A DNA stretch of 64,000 bases from assembly GCF_003403075.1 (NCBI RefSeq), contig NZ_CP031557.1:3038001-3102000 (forward strand). The letters are read 5' to 3'. The position numbers and the translations under genes were made by a program. Source of the stretch: Flavobacterium psychrotrophum (lineage in GTDB: Bacteria > Bacteroidota > Bacteroidia > Flavobacteriales > Flavobacteriaceae). Within the stretch, counting starts at the first letter, position 1; every line of letters begins with the position of its first letter. Below, piece after piece: positions 34,248 through 42,373 of this stretch. The notes under the pieces were generated by a model. It was not told the origin of the DNA, did not search any database, and saw only the letters and a list, made by a program, of their open reading frames with translations.

Positions 34248-35024
34248 ATGGGTAAAATCATTGCTATTGCCAACCAAAAGGGCGGTGTGGGTAAAACCAC
34301 CACCACAGTAAACCTTGCCGCCGCACTGGGGGTCCTGGAAAAGAAAGTACTACTAATAGATGCTGACCCGCAGGCAAATGCGAGCTCAGGATTAGGTATA
34401 GACGTAGAGGCTGTAGAAATAGGCACCTACCAGATACTGGAACACAGCAGTACGCCCGAAGAGGCTACTATGGAATGTACTGCGCCCAATGTATGGGTTA
34501 TACCGGCGCATATAGACCTTGTGGCTATTGAAATAGAACTTGTAGACAAAGAGAACCGCGAGTATATGCTAAAACAGGCGCTGGAAAGCGTTAAGGATAA
34601 GTATGACTATATCCTGATAGACTGTGCACCATCTCTTGGCCTGCTTACACTAAATGCCCTTACCGCTGCAGACAGCGTTGTAATACCCATACAATGCGAA
34701 TATTTTGCACTCGAAGGCCTTGGTAAACTGTTAAATACCATAAAAAGTGTACAAAAAATACACAATGCTGAGTTAGATATAGAAGGGCTGCTGCTTACCA
34801 TGTATGATTCGCGCTTAAGGCTGAGCAACCAGGTGGTTGAAGAGGTGCAAAAACATTTTAACGACATGGTGTTTGATACCATCATACAGCGAAACATTAA
34901 ACTTAGCGAGGCACCAAGTTTTGGCGAAAGCATTATAAACTATGATGCTACCAGCAAAGGCGCTACCAACTACCTGCATCTTGCAGAAGAGATATTAAAG
35001 AAAAACAGTAAAGTAGGTTTATGA
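34248..35024 (+). CDS. parA: ParA chromosome partitioning ATPase
   Basis: The 258-residue product is a Soj/ParA-type Walker ATPase: deviant Walker A KGGVGKTTTT (10-19), LLIDADPQANASSGLG (Walker A'), ILIDCAPSLGLLTLNAL (Walker B) and a C-terminal IQRNIKLSEAPSFG block. It drives origin segregation together with ParB, whose start overlaps its stop by four bases. A -7-like TATTTTTA at 34216-34223 precedes the gene. No parS-like palindrome (GTTTCACGTGAAAC type) was noticed in the window. Confidence 0.96.
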   Translation: MGKIIAIANQKGGVGKTTTTVNLAAALGVLEKKVLLIDADPQANASSGLGIDVEAVEIGTYQILEHSSTPEEATMECTAPNVWVIPAHIDLVAIEIELVDKENREYMLKQALESVKDKYDYILIDCAPSLGLLTLNALTAADSVVIPIQCEYFALEGLGKLLNTIKSVQKIHNAELDIEGLLLTMYDSRLRLSNQVVEEVQKHFNDMVFDTIIQRNIKLSEAPSFGESIINYDATSKGATNYLHLAEEILKKNSKVGL

Positions 35025-35923
35025 CAAAAGCGATAAAAAAGCAAGCCCTGGGCAGAGGACTTTCGGCACTATTAAAAGATCCTGAAAACGATATTAAATC
35101 GGTTGAGGATAAAGGTGCTGATAAGGTTGTGGGTAATATTATAGAGCTTGAAATTGACTCCATTGAAATAAACCCTTTTCAGCCACGTACAAACTTTAAC
35201 GAAGAATCGCTTAAAGAACTAAGCACCAGCATACGCGAACTTGGTGTTATACAACCCATTACCGTAAGGAAAATGGACTACAACAAGTACCAGCTTATTT
35301 CGGGAGAGCGCAGGCTTCGTGCCAGCAAACTTGCGGGGCTTACACACATACCGGCATACATTCGTATAGCTAACGATAATGACAGTCTTGTTATGGCCCT
35401 GGTGGAAAACATTCAGCGCCATGATCTTGACCCTATAGAGATAGCCCTTTCTTACCAGAGGCTTATAGACGAAATACAGCTTACACAAGAGCAAATGAGC
35501 GACCGTGTGGGTAAAAAACGTTCTACCATTGCTAACTATCTTCGTTTGCTTAAACTGGATCCTATTATCCAGACCGGCATTCGCGATGGCTTTATTAGTA
35601 TGGGTCATGGCCGCGCCATCATAAACATTGAAGACCTTGATGCACAGGCAGACATTTATCAAAAAATTGTTAGCCGTAACCTTTCTGTCCGCGAAACAGA
35701 AGCTTTAGTAAAAAGCTACCACGAAAGCCTTAAACCTGCAACAGGAAAGCCTGCTGCTAACGACACGTCTTTTGAGGTACAGGATGAGGAGCGCAAGTCG
35801 TTTACAAACTTCTTTGGCGCGAAAGTTGATGTTAAGGTGGATGCTAAAGGAAAAGGTAAAATAACGATACCTTTTCATTCTGAAGAAGATTTTAACAGGA
35901 TCATTAAACTGATACAAGGTTAG
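35021..35923 (+). CDS. parB: ParB chromosome partitioning protein
   Basis: The 300-residue product has the ParB/Srx CTP-binding domain (INPFQPRTNF, LGVIQPITVR, LISGERRLRASKLAG with the GERR motif, ENIQRHDLDPIEIA) and a helix-turn-helix (LTQEQMSDRVGKKRSTIANYLRLL). The C-terminal dimerisation part ends FNRIIKLIQG. It binds parS sites and spreads as a CTP-dependent clamp. It overlaps parA by ATGA and is followed at once by the DUF5683 gene. Confidence 0.97.
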   Translation: MTKAIKKQALGRGLSALLKDPENDIKSVEDKGADKVVGNIIELEIDSIEINPFQPRTNFNEESLKELSTSIRELGVIQPITVRKMDYNKYQLISGERRLRASKLAGLTHIPAYIRIANDNDSLVMALVENIQRHDLDPIEIALSYQRLIDEIQLTQEQMSDRVGKKRSTIANYLRLLKLDPIIQTGIRDGFISMGHGRAIINIEDLDAQADIYQKIVSRNLSVRETEALVKSYHESLKPATGKPAANDTSFEVQDEERKSFTNFFGAKVDVKVDAKGKGKITIPFHSEEDFNRIIKLIQG

Positions 35924-36486
35924 TGAAAAACATACTATTTATACTTGCGGCAATACTGCTTACCTCTATATCTTCATTTGCGCAGCAAAAAGAAGAAAAA
36001 GACACAGTTGCGGTAACTGTACCTAAAGTAGCTTATAAATATAATGCCCTTGCCCCAAGTAAGGCCGCATTTTATTCTGCCATATTACCCGGCCTGGGTC
36101 AGATATACAACAAGAGCTACTGGAAGGCGCCTATTGTATGGGGCGGTATAGGTATAGGTATTTACTCTTACAGTTTTAACCAGGGCAAATACAATGAATA
36201 CCGCAATGCCTACAAAGACCTGCTTGCCGGAAAAGTACTTACCGGTGAACTTGCCGGCCTGGACGAAGACCGCCTTAGGCGTGCGCAGAAATTTCACCAG
36301 CGTAACCGCGACCTTTCTGCTCTTGTTAGCGTAGGGCTTTATCTGCTAAATATTGTAGAGGCAAACGTAGACGCACACCTTAAGCAGTTTAATGTAGACG
36401 ATAACCTTACGCTACGCCCTGCACTACAACAAAATACCATAGACAACAAATACAACCTGGGACTTACCCTGAGTTACAAATTTTAA
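35923..36486 (+). CDS. DUF5683 membrane-associated protein
   Basis: The 187-residue product begins with a GTG that shares its first base with the last base of the parB stop. It has a Sec signal (LTSISSFAQQ), the block YSAILPGLGQIYNKSYWKAPIVWGG-like segment typical of DUF5683 and two hydrophobic stretches (near 75-95 and 140-155). The family commonly sits between parB and dapB in Flavobacteriia. The function is unknown; a cell-envelope location is inferred from the signal and the C-terminal LGLTLSYKF, which looks like a beta strand ending in Phe. Confidence 0.85.
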   Translation: MKNILFILAAILLTSISSFAQQKEEKDTVAVTVPKVAYKYNALAPSKAAFYSAILPGLGQIYNKSYWKAPIVWGGIGIGIYSYSFNQGKYNEYRNAYKDLLAGKVLTGELAGLDEDRLRRAQKFHQRNRDLSALVSVGLYLLNIVEANVDAHLKQFNVDDNLTLRPALQQNTIDNKYNLGLTLSYKF

Positions 36487-36487
36487 T

Positions 36488-37186
36488 ATGAAAATTGCAC
36501 TTTTAGGCTACGGCAAAATGGGTAAGGTGATAGAGCGCATTGCACTGGAACGCGGACACGAAATTGTGTTGCGAAAAACACGCACTTCTACCTTTGATGG
36601 CCTTACTGATGCTGATGCTGCCATAGACTTTAGTATACCCGATGCCGCTGTAGAAAATATAAGCGCCTGCCTTAATAACAACATCCCGGTTGTATCTGGT
36701 ACTACCGGATGGCTGGAGCAGTATCATACCATAGCACAGCTTACCGAAGAGAAAAACGGCGCGTTTATTTACGGCTCTAACTTTAGCCTTGGCGTAAACA
36801 TTTTCTTTGAACTTAATAATTGCCTTGCTAAAATGATGGGCAACCTGAAGCAGTACAAGGTAACGATGGAAGAAATTCACCATACCCAAAAGCTTGATGC
36901 TCCAAGCGGTACGGCAATATCTCTTGCTAAAGATATCATTAATCATACTGATTATGCCGGATGGGCAATAGACGCCCCAAAAGCAGACGATCTTTTTATA
37001 GACGTTAAGCGTATTGAGGGTGTTCCGGGTACGCATGTAATAAATTACGATTCAGAAATCGACTCCATCCAGATATCACATACTGCCCATAACCGTGAGG
37101 GTTTTGCCCTGGGTGCGGTAGTTGCTGCCGAGTGGCTTGCAGGAAAAACAGGTGTATACAGCATGAAAGATGTGCTGGGCCTGTAA
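36488..37186 (+). CDS. dapB: 4-hydroxy-tetrahydrodipicolinate reductase
   Basis: DapB reduces 4-hydroxy-tetrahydrodipicolinate in the lysine and meso-diaminopimelate pathway. The 232-residue product shows the nucleotide-binding GYGKMG (7-12), SGTTGW (70-75), the catalytic block EEIHHTQKLDAPSGTA (His131, His132, Lys135) and SHTAHNREGFALGAV. It is one base behind the DUF5683 gene and 45 bp before lepB, so it is probably in the same transcript. Confidence 0.97.
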   Translation: MKIALLGYGKMGKVIERIALERGHEIVLRKTRTSTFDGLTDADAAIDFSIPDAAVENISACLNNNIPVVSGTTGWLEQYHTIAQLTEEKNGAFIYGSNFSLGVNIFFELNNCLAKMMGNLKQYKVTMEEIHHTQKLDAPSGTAISLAKDIINHTDYAGWAIDAPKADDLFIDVKRIEGVPGTHVINYDSEIDSIQISHTAHNREGFALGAVVAAEWLAGKTGVYSMKDVLGL

Positions 37187-37231
37187 CAACATGAGCTAAA
37201 AATATACATATATAAAAAATATTACAAGAAC

Positions 37232-38938
37232 ATGACACTATTACAATGGTTTATATTTTTCCTGGCTGTACAAGTTGTACACTTTGCAGGCACATGGAAA
37301 CTTTATGAAAAAGCAGGCTTTAAACCGTGGCAGGCCGCCGTTCCGGTTTATAATGCCGTAATACTAATGAAAATCATCAACCGCCCTTGGTGGTGGACGA
37401 TCTTGCTTTTTATACCTATTGTAAACCTTATCATGTTCCCTGTTGTATGGGTACAATTGCTAAAAGCCTTTGGTAAGAATAAAACAAGCGACTACATCAT
37501 TGGCATACTTACATTAGGGCTATACATATACGCTCTTAATTATTCTAATAAAGGAGATTATAATGGTAACACCGAAATAACCGAAAGCACACTTAGTTCA
37601 TTGCTTTTTGCCATCGTGGTAGCTACCATTGTACATACTTATGTTATACAGCCATTTACAATACCATCTGCTTCGTTAGAAAAGACGCTGCTTATAGGGG
37701 ATTTCCTGTTTGTGAGCAAACTGAACTATGGTGCACGCGTACCCATGACTACTATTGCAGCACCAATGGTACATGATACCATTCCGGTTGTTAACACGCC
37801 ATCATACCGCAAATGGCCACAATTACCATACATGAGGCTCCCTGGTTTTGAAAAGGTAGCTAAAAATGACATTGTGGTATTTAACTGGCCGGCTGATACC
37901 GTTACCAAATTCTTTGACAGGAACAGTTTTGGCATCCGTAAACCAGTAGACAAAAAGTCGAACTACGTAAAACGTTGTGTTGGTACGCCTGGAGACGTTT
38001 TTGAACTTCGTGACGGATTAGTATTTATTGATAATAAGGAATTAAAACTTTCTGATAGAGCCAAGGTTCAAAATTACTATGATGTACAGGCAAAAGAACC
38101 TATAGGACAAAGCTTTTTGATGACCCGAAAATTTGACGGCGGTTCATGGCGCTTCTACAATATTGCAGCCAGTAAATGGGACAATAATGTCATCAAGCAA
38201 CACTTTACTGACCTTAACAAACAATATGGAGTTTTTGTAAATGAGTCTTCAAGAGATAGTGCAACCGTACAAGTATGGGGTTTTATTCCTGATCAGCTTG
38301 CTCAAGAACTTCAAATGACTCCAATAGAAAGCAGGTTGGCTATTAATATGACCTTAGAAAGAGCTGAAGAGTTGAGAAGAGACCCTTCAATAATATCTGT
38401 AAAGCAAGCAAAATTCAGCCCTATTTTAACACCAACAGTCTTCCCAAAAGACAATAATAACTGGACTCAGGACAATATGGGACCTTTTACTATACCTCAG
38501 GTAGATAAAACTGTAGAACTTACTACAGAAAATCTGCCTCTATATAAAAAGATCATTGGCGAATACGAACATAACGACCTGAAAGTAACTGGCAATGAAA
38601 TTCGTATAAATGGTGAGGTTGCTACAAAATATACTTTTAAGCAAAACTACTATTTTATGATGGGTGATAACCGTCATAATTCTGAAGACAGCCGCTACTG
38701 GGGTTTTGTACCCGAAGATCACATTGTAGGTAAGCCGGTATTTATCTGGATGAGCCTTAACCAAAATGTGCCTTGGGGCAACATTAAACAAAAAATCCGA
38801 TGGGATCGTATGTTTACCACTGTAGGTGGTGATGGCGAACCGGTATCGTACTTTAAATATTTCCTTATTGCACTTGTGGGATACTTTGCCTTAGATTTCT
38901 TTGTACTTAAGAAAAAAAGACAGAACAAAGCAAATTAA
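37232..38938 (+). CDS. lepB: Signal peptidase I, long Bacteroidota form
   Basis: The 568-residue protein cleaves Sec signal peptides at the membrane. Its N-terminal 105 residues form a DUF5684-like membrane region ([34 protein letters not shown]). The catalytic serine is Ser148 in [15 protein letters not shown] and the general base Lys247 in [31 protein letters not shown] closes the fold. About 200 residues are inserted between box D (Lys247) and box E ([12 protein letters not shown]), much longer than in Escherichia coli LepB (324 residues). A final hydrophobic segment ([16 protein letters not shown]) precedes a basic tail. Confidence 0.95.
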   Translation: MTLLQWFIFFLAVQVVHFAGTWKLYEKAGFKPWQAAVPVYNAVILMKIINRPWWWTILLFIPIVNLIMFPVVWVQLLKAFGKNKTSDYIIGILTLGLYIYALNYSNKGDYNGNTEITESTLSSLLFAIVVATIVHTYVIQPFTIPSASLEKTLLIGDFLFVSKLNYGARVPMTTIAAPMVHDTIPVVNTPSYRKWPQLPYMRLPGFEKVAKNDIVVFNWPADTVTKFFDRNSFGIRKPVDKKSNYVKRCVGTPGDVFELRDGLVFIDNKELKLSDRAKVQNYYDVQAKEPIGQSFLMTRKFDGGSWRFYNIAASKWDNNVIKQHFTDLNKQYGVFVNESSRDSATVQVWGFIPDQLAQELQMTPIESRLAINMTLERAEELRRDPSIISVKQAKFSPILTPTVFPKDNNNWTQDNMGPFTIPQVDKTVELTTENLPLYKKIIGEYEHNDLKVTGNEIRINGEVATKYTFKQNYYFMMGDNRHNSEDSRYWGFVPEDHIVGKPVFIWMSLNQNVPWGNIKQKIRWDRMFTTVGGDGEPVSYFKYFLIALVGYFALDFFVLKKKRQNKAN

Positions 38939-38955
38939 TTAATTTGAAGATTTGG

Positions 38956-38997
38956 AAATTTGAAGATTAATATCACATGACCTTAATCTTCAAATTT
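38956..38997. repeat. AT-rich inverted repeat between lepB and wbqC-like gene
   Basis: AAATTTGAAGATTAA (38956-38970) is the exact reverse complement of TTAATCTTCAAATTT (38983-38997), with a 12-base loop. Related copies of the word AATTTGAAGATT and AAATTTTCAAATT surround it (38941-39020). It lacks the GC-rich stem and T-run of an intrinsic terminator and looks like a low-complexity dispersed element. Confidence 0.65.
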
Positions 38998-39022
38998 TCA
39001 AATTATTAAATTTTCAAATTAA

Positions 39023-39646
39023 ATGAATACCCTCCTACTCCACCCTACTTACTTCCCGTCCATCAGTCATTTTGTGGCAATGGTAAAGGCAGATAGCATA
39101 ACCTTTGAAGTTGAAGACAACTTTCAGAAGCAAACCAACCGTAACAGGATGTATATTTACAGCCCTAACGGAATACAGTTATTAAACATTCCCGTAAAGC
39201 ATAGCCCTGTAGCAGGCAACCAGAAGTTTAAAGACACGAAGCTTGAAACGGCTTTTGACTGGCAGAAACAGCATTTTAAGTCGCTTGAAGCCGCCTATCG
39301 TACTTCGCCCTTCTTTGAGTATTTTGAAGACGATATACGCCCTGTATTTGAGCAAAAGCATAAATACATGATGGACCTGAATTTTCAGGTTATGGAAATT
39401 GTATGCAATTGCCTGGGAATGCCTTTAGAATATAAAAAGACTGAAGAATATTTTCATGAAGCTGCGGGCTATGATGATTTTCGCTCGCTTGCAAACGGCA
39501 AGAAAGACTTAAACCAGTTTGAAGAATACACACAGGTATTCAACGACAAACACGGCTACATTAACAACCTTAGCATACTCGATTTGCTGTTTAATGAGGG
39601 GCGTTATGCCCTGGAGTATCTAAAAAAACAGGAATTAACCCGTTAG
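39023..39646 (+). CDS. WbqC-family protein
   Basis: The 207-residue product begins LLHPTYFPSISHFVAMVKAD and continues with EVEDNFQKQTNRNRMYIYSPNG and FDWQKQHFKSLEAAYRTSPFF, the layout of WbqC-like proteins. These are found in O-antigen clusters and elsewhere, with an uncertain role in glycan or amino-sugar modification. Its stop codon abuts the stop of the convergent gene at 39647, leaving no room for a terminator between them. Confidence 0.85.
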   Translation: MNTLLLHPTYFPSISHFVAMVKADSITFEVEDNFQKQTNRNRMYIYSPNGIQLLNIPVKHSPVAGNQKFKDTKLETAFDWQKQHFKSLEAAYRTSPFFEYFEDDIRPVFEQKHKYMMDLNFQVMEIVCNCLGMPLEYKKTEEYFHEAAGYDDFRSLANGKKDLNQFEEYTQVFNDKHGYINNLSILDLLFNEGRYALEYLKKQELTR

Positions 39647-40687
39647 TTAATCTACCTCTTTTTCAAAACACAGTCGTGTCATTACCGGAAAATGATCTGA
39701 GTTGACAAAACTGCTAAAGGTTTTGTATTCGCGCACGTCTATTGATTTATCTGTAAAAATATAATCAATACGGGCAGGATAATATTTAAAGTTATACGAC
39801 TTGCCAAAGCCTTTACCGGCCTCTTCAAACGAGTCTTTCATTTTTCCTTTTACACTACGGTATACATAGCTAAAGGCACTGTTGTTAAGGTCGCCGCAAA
39901 TAATCATGGGGTAAGGACATTCGCTCTTATGCTTTTCAACCATTTCGGCCTGTAGCTGTTGTTTTTCAAAAGCTGCACTAATGCGTTTAAGAATCATCTT
40001 CCCTTTCTCTTCATCAATAGATTCATGTATATCAGGGCTAATCTTAACAGATTGTAAGTGCATGGTATATACACGCAGGGTATCTTTCCCTTTCTTTATA
40101 TCGGCAAAGACCGCATTGTTAGCAGAACCCGGAAACTGGATATCACCCGTGTTTATAATAGGGAATTTAGAGTAAATGGCCTGCTCTGTCTGCCCCTTTT
40201 CAGAAAAGATAAACTTGTGCTTATATTGGCGAAAAGCCGTATCACCCACTGCCTGCTTACTGTATTCCTGAAGGCAAAGTATATCGGGCTTCTGTTCTTT
40301 TATAAAAGAAATTATCTTAGACGGCACGCCACGATCCGGCAGCCATTCGTATAAATTAAACAAACGCACATTATAGCTCATCATGGTAAAATCCTGCGCA
40401 TCTTCAGGCTGAACTTTTTGGCTAAACTTAAATGTTTTGCTGATAAAAGTTATCCCTACCAGTAAAATTATGCCCGAAAGCAGCATTTGTTTTTTAACCT
40501 GTATAAGCCAGTAACAAAAGAAAAAGCCATTTAACACCAGCATCAGCGGCATGACCAATGTAAATACCGAAAGCAGCGGCGAAAGCTTAGGCGCCACAAA
40601 CGGAAGCACATACGAGATTACCGTAAGTACGGTAAACACGATGTTAGAAAAGTACATCAGTTTATTAAACAATGAAAGTTTTTTCAT
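39647..40687 (-). CDS. Membrane-anchored endonuclease/exonuclease/phosphatase-family protein
   Basis: The 346-residue product has three N-terminal membrane segments (about 12-30, 35-60 and 68-85) and an EEP metallo-hydrolase domain: MMSYNVRLFNLYEW, DILCLQEYSKQ (metal-binding Glu), MHLQSVKI, ICGDLNNSAFSYVY, ARIDYIFTD and FVNSDHFPVMTRL (catalytic Asp-His). Substrates of this fold range from DNA to phospholipids and phosphoinositides; none can be chosen. It is the last gene of the mutL-rhomboid run, 35 bp after the second rhomboid. Confidence 0.88.
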   Translation of the reverse strand: MKKLSLFNKLMYFSNIVFTVLTVISYVLPFVAPKLSPLLSVFTLVMPLMLVLNGFFFCYWLIQVKKQMLLSGIILLVGITFISKTFKFSQKVQPEDAQDFTMMSYNVRLFNLYEWLPDRGVPSKIISFIKEQKPDILCLQEYSKQAVGDTAFRQYKHKFIFSEKGQTEQAIYSKFPIINTGDIQFPGSANNAVFADIKKGKDTLRVYTMHLQSVKISPDIHESIDEEKGKMILKRISAAFEKQQLQAEMVEKHKSECPYPMIICGDLNNSAFSYVYRSVKGKMKDSFEEAGKGFGKSYNFKYYPARIDYIFTDKSIDVREYKTFSSFVNSDHFPVMTRLCFEKEVD

Positions 40688-40722
40688 TCCTGTGTGGGCT
40701 TATAGCGTAACCAAAGCTACTA

Positions 40723-41622
40723 TTATTTACTTACTTTAAATAAAAAATCTTTCTCTTCTTTGGTAAGGCTGTCATAGCCGCTTTGGCTTATTTTATCCAG
40801 TATTTCGTCGATTTGTTTTTGGGTAACGTCTTTGGGCTTTACAGCGCTATTACGCACAGGCGGCGTTGTATTTCTATGCACTTTTTTAAACGGGGCAGAC
40901 TTTCGGGATTTAAATAAATTCGCAAAAAAGTCTATAGTACCTGATACGCCTTTAGTAAGGTCGCTCCCGCTTTGCAACAGCTTAATATAAATAAAACCAA
41001 ACAAATCTCCGGCGAGGTGTGCTATATGCCCGCCACTATTATCCAGCGGGGCATAAATAAGATCGAGTACAATAAACACCAGTGCAATATGCCAAAGCTT
41101 TACAGTACCAATAAGCATAAGTCTTACCTCATAATAAGGAGCATAAACAGCCGTGGCTACCAGTATAGCCATAATAGCCGCCGAAGCCCCCGTCATTTTA
41201 GCAGTTTGCCCCACCAGCAAAGGGAGTAAGTTGTAGCCTAGTATATATACAAGCCCTGCAAATATTGCAGAAAGCACATATAACCCGAAAAGCTGTTTCT
41301 GAGTGAAGAATGTAAGAAAGAGCCTGCCTGCAAAATAAAGCGTTAGCATGTTAAACAAAACATGCATAAAACCGGAGTGCAGGAACGCATAACCCAAAAC
41401 AGACCAGGGTTTCCAGAGCAAATCTACAGGGTTAGAAGAAAGGCTAAAAAAATCGTCAGAAAAAGGATTTGTCCAGTCAAAAATGCCAATATCCACACTG
41501 CCCAATTTCAGGATACTAAATAAAATCATAGGGATGATGAACAGCCCTATATTCCAAAAGATAAGGCGTTGCACGATGCCGCCTACCCTGTATTCTGTTT
41601 TAAGTTGGTCTATAAATCCCAT
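40723..41622 (-). CDS. Rhomboid-family intramembrane serine protease (second of pair)
   Basis: The 299-residue product has six or more membrane helices and the rhomboid dyad Ser147 (MTGASAAIMA) with His202 (AHLAGDLFG). LHSGFMHVLFNMLTLYFAG (81-99) carries the first-helix histidine/asparagine block. The cytoplasmic tail after residue 215 is basic and polar and ends DSLTKEEKDFLFKVSK, a segment common to Bacteroidota rhomboids. One base separates it from the first rhomboid. Substrates are unknown. Confidence 0.92.
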   Translation of the reverse strand: MGFIDQLKTEYRVGGIVQRLIFWNIGLFIIPMILFSILKLGSVDIGIFDWTNPFSDDFFSLSSNPVDLLWKPWSVLGYAFLHSGFMHVLFNMLTLYFAGRLFLTFFTQKQLFGLYVLSAIFAGLVYILGYNLLPLLVGQTAKMTGASAAIMAILVATAVYAPYYEVRLMLIGTVKLWHIALVFIVLDLIYAPLDNSGGHIAHLAGDLFGFIYIKLLQSGSDLTKGVSGTIDFFANLFKSRKSAPFKKVHRNTTPPVRNSAVKPKDVTQKQIDEILDKISQSGYDSLTKEEKDFLFKVSK

Positions 41623-41623
41623 A

Positions 41624-42373
41624 TTAATTCCAGCGCCTGTTATTATATTGGTTTTTCTTCCAGTACCACATCATCAGGAAACCTATAAGTGCCCCGCCCA
41701 GGTGGGCAAAGTGGGCAATTCCATCTCCTCCGCCAAATATAGACTGACCCTTAAGCCCAAGGAATAAATCGAGCGCTAATAGTCCCGGCACAAAATATTT
41801 AGCTTTAATAGGAATTGGCAGAAATATCATCATCAACTCTACATTTGGGAACATAAAGGCAAAAGCTACCTGAATGCCATACAACGCACCCGAAGCGCCT
41901 AACATTGGAGATAAATAGGCTCCCATAAAATTGCTCATTTGCAGCTGACTCAAAAACTCTGCCCAGCGGGTATCGTACTTGCCTTGGGCAAGGGTTGCTA
42001 ATATATCTGATTCTTTAAAACCATTATCAACAAGAATATCAATAGCATTGTGAACTGAAAAATAGTTAATCCCTAAGTGTAAGGCTGCTGCACCCAATCC
42101 GCAGGATATATAAAAGAAGATAAACTTTTTAGCACCCCACATTTGTTCTAACAGGCTACCAAACATCCATAAACCAAGCATATTAAAAAGTATATGCGAT
42201 ACACCTCCGTGCATGAACATATACGTAAAAATCTGCCAGATCTTAAAATCAGGATTCTCAGGGTAATGAAGCGCTAACAGATTAATAGCAGCATCGCCTA
42301 TAACAAGGCTCCCAATAAAAAAAAGTATGTTTATTATAATTAACTGCTTAACAGTCTCGGTTATTCGCATCAT
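41624..42373 (-). CDS. Rhomboid-family intramembrane serine protease (first of pair)
   Basis: The 249-residue product has the dyad Ser161 (MLGASGALYG) and His224 (AHFAHLGGALIGF), with FMHGGVSHILFNMLGLWMFG (53-72) as the first-helix block. Its start overlaps the mutL stop by four bases, so it is translationally linked to mutL. A long soluble loop (about 103-150) separates the helices. Substrates are unknown; linkage to mutL seems to be a conserved gene order rather than a functional one. Confidence 0.93.
   Translation of the reverse strand: MMRITETVKQLIIINILFFIGSLVIGDAAINLLALHYPENPDFKIWQIFTYMFMHGGVSHILFNMLGLWMFGSLLEQMWGAKKFIFFYISCGLGAAALHLGINYFSVHNAIDILVDNGFKESDILATLAQGKYDTRWAEFLSQLQMSNFMGAYLSPMLGASGALYGIQVAFAFMFPNVELMMIFLPIPIKAKYFVPGLLALDLFLGLKGQSIFGGGDGIAHFAHLGGALIGFLMMWYWKKNQYNNRRWN

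Noticed and set aside
34248..35923. parA-parB as a plasmid or integrative element module
   Set aside because: They are followed by DUF5683, dapB and lepB, a chromosomal order in Flavobacteriia, and no replication gene is present.
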